Both the position numbers and the translations under genes were made by a program. Shown one piece after another: positions 63,519 to 64,000 of a stretch of 64,000 nucleotides of DNA. Position 1 is the stretch's first letter. Each line of letters begins with the position of its first letter. The notes under the pieces were generated by a model that saw only the letters and a program-made list of their open reading frames with translations, was not told the origin of the DNA and searched no databases. The stretch is from Lewinella sp. LCG006. GTDB lineage: Bacteria; Bacteroidota; Bacteroidia; Chitinophagales; Saprospiraceae. Location of the stretch: NCBI RefSeq assembly GCF_040784935.1, contig NZ_CP160680.1, positions 558,001-622,000 of the forward strand, in the 5' to 3' direction.

Positions 63519-64000
63519 CTAGAAATACTGTTTGGGATAATGAATATTGGTGACTACTGCAGATGGAGGTGCAAAAGCATCCCAAGAGGTGGCTTGAGGA
63601 TCCTCTATTTCAACGATTCCGCAAGTCGGCAGGTTGTCGAGGTAATCATTTTTATAAAAAAGATTTGCGACTGTTGTAAAAGTGGGGTTATGCCCAAAGA
63701 AAGCTACATGCTCCCACGCTTCGTCTAGCTGGCTAATCAGATAAAGGATCATTGGGCTGCCCGCCTCGTAGATACGTTCTTCTTTAATAATTGTAAGGGG
63801 ATCCCGCCCCAAGGCTTCAGCGAAGCAACTCGCTGTCGTAAAGGCACGGTTGGCCGTACTACTTATCAGTACATCAGGAGCCCATCCTGTACTAGCCATC
63901 ATTTTAGCCATAAAAGGTGCATCGCGCTCGCCCCGGTCATTAAGCGGTCGATCATGGTCGCGTAGTCTCAAATCTGACCAGCTTGATTTGGCGTGGCGGA
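63519..64000 (-). CDS. SixA-like histidine phosphatase (5' end cut by window edge)
   Basis: The frame runs off the right edge; 160 codons are visible. It opens in the middle of the catalytic motif 'RHAKSSW' (the RHG-type histidine that receives phosphate), followed by 'LRLRDHDRPLNDRGERDAPF', 'VLISSTANRAFTTA' and the second histidine in 'VAFFGHNPTF'. A complete gene would need about 7 more residues plus the initiator. SixA proteins dephosphorylate phosphohistidine on signalling or PTS proteins. The full length of about 167 residues fits the family. Confidence 0.92.
   Translation of the reverse strand, partial: RHAKSSWSDLRLRDHDRPLNDRGERDAPFMAKMMASTGWAPDVLISSTANRAFTTASCFAEALGRDPLTIIKEERIYEAGSPMILYLISQLDEAWEHVAFFGHNPTFTTVANLFYKNDYLDNLPTCGIVEIEDPQATSWDAFAPPSAVVTNIHYPKQYF

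Overview
The window looks like chromosomal DNA of a Bacteroidota bacterium, probably Saprospiria (Lewinella/Haliscomenobacter-like); that placement is inferred from gene content, not from a marker gene. Supporting signs are TonB receptors with CarboxypepD-like N-termini, an ECF sigma/FecR/TonB-receptor unit, BatA-type and DUF4296 proteins, a D-aminolaevulinate dehydratase without zinc cysteines, a carA-eno pair, weak Shine-Dalgarno sites, and several Bacteroidota -7 boxes (TAnnTTTG). I see no rRNA, tRNA, CRISPR array, prophage or insertion sequence with a transposase.

Layout. 1-2792: a receptor translationally coupled to a two-component propeller sensor cut by the window edge. 3058-7509: a three-gene parvulin/SurA operon for outer-membrane protein folding. 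7675-13956: dialkylglycine decarboxylase-like enzyme, esterase lipoprotein, MATE exporter, a candidate small RNA and two unknown proteins. 14127-18187: housekeeping genes sucD, ftsB-like, eno and carA. 18600-25631: Rieske oxygenase, then an XdhC/DUF2064/permease operon, YdeI-like protein, LemA and a DUF3179 protein. 25723-31849: HhH protein and ComEC (DNA uptake), Nudix-type regulator, unknown lipoprotein, hemB. 32087-36716: a membrane-anchored TPR-CHAT protease with an upstream PKD/DUF11-like partner. 37069-41460: cell-surface signalling unit (ECF sigma, FecR, STN-TonB receptor). 41671-45597: a triple-repeat lipoprotein, a 1.1 kb gene-free structured stretch, a beta/gamma-crystallin protein and the queuosine mannosyltransferase homologue. 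45605-51145: GH57/DUF3536 protein and a TolC/HlyD export pair. 51512-63100: mltG, a repeat cluster, GT-C-like membrane protein, BatA/VWA protein, D-threonine aldolase-like enzyme, queE, an HExxH protein, corA and a PhoR/PhoB-like pair. 63165-64000: DUF4296 lipoprotein and a truncated SixA-like phosphatase.

The main points for a second look are: (i) the CHAT protease/partner pair, both with a signal peptide and a single C-terminal anchor; (ii) a putative ~600-nt minus-strand RNA at 42853-43464, bounded by a -7 box and a minus-favoured terminator hairpin; (iii) a putative ~105-nt small RNA at 11865-11971 with a fully spaced Bacteroidota promoter; (iv) three unrelated 100-170 bp imperfect palindromes between genes (9011, 19740, 23672); and (v) the lipoprotein made of three cysteine-delimited repeats beside the cell-surface signalling unit. 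Starts were moved inward from the longest open frame wherever a signal peptide, an ATG or a non-coding repeat made the upstream extension implausible.
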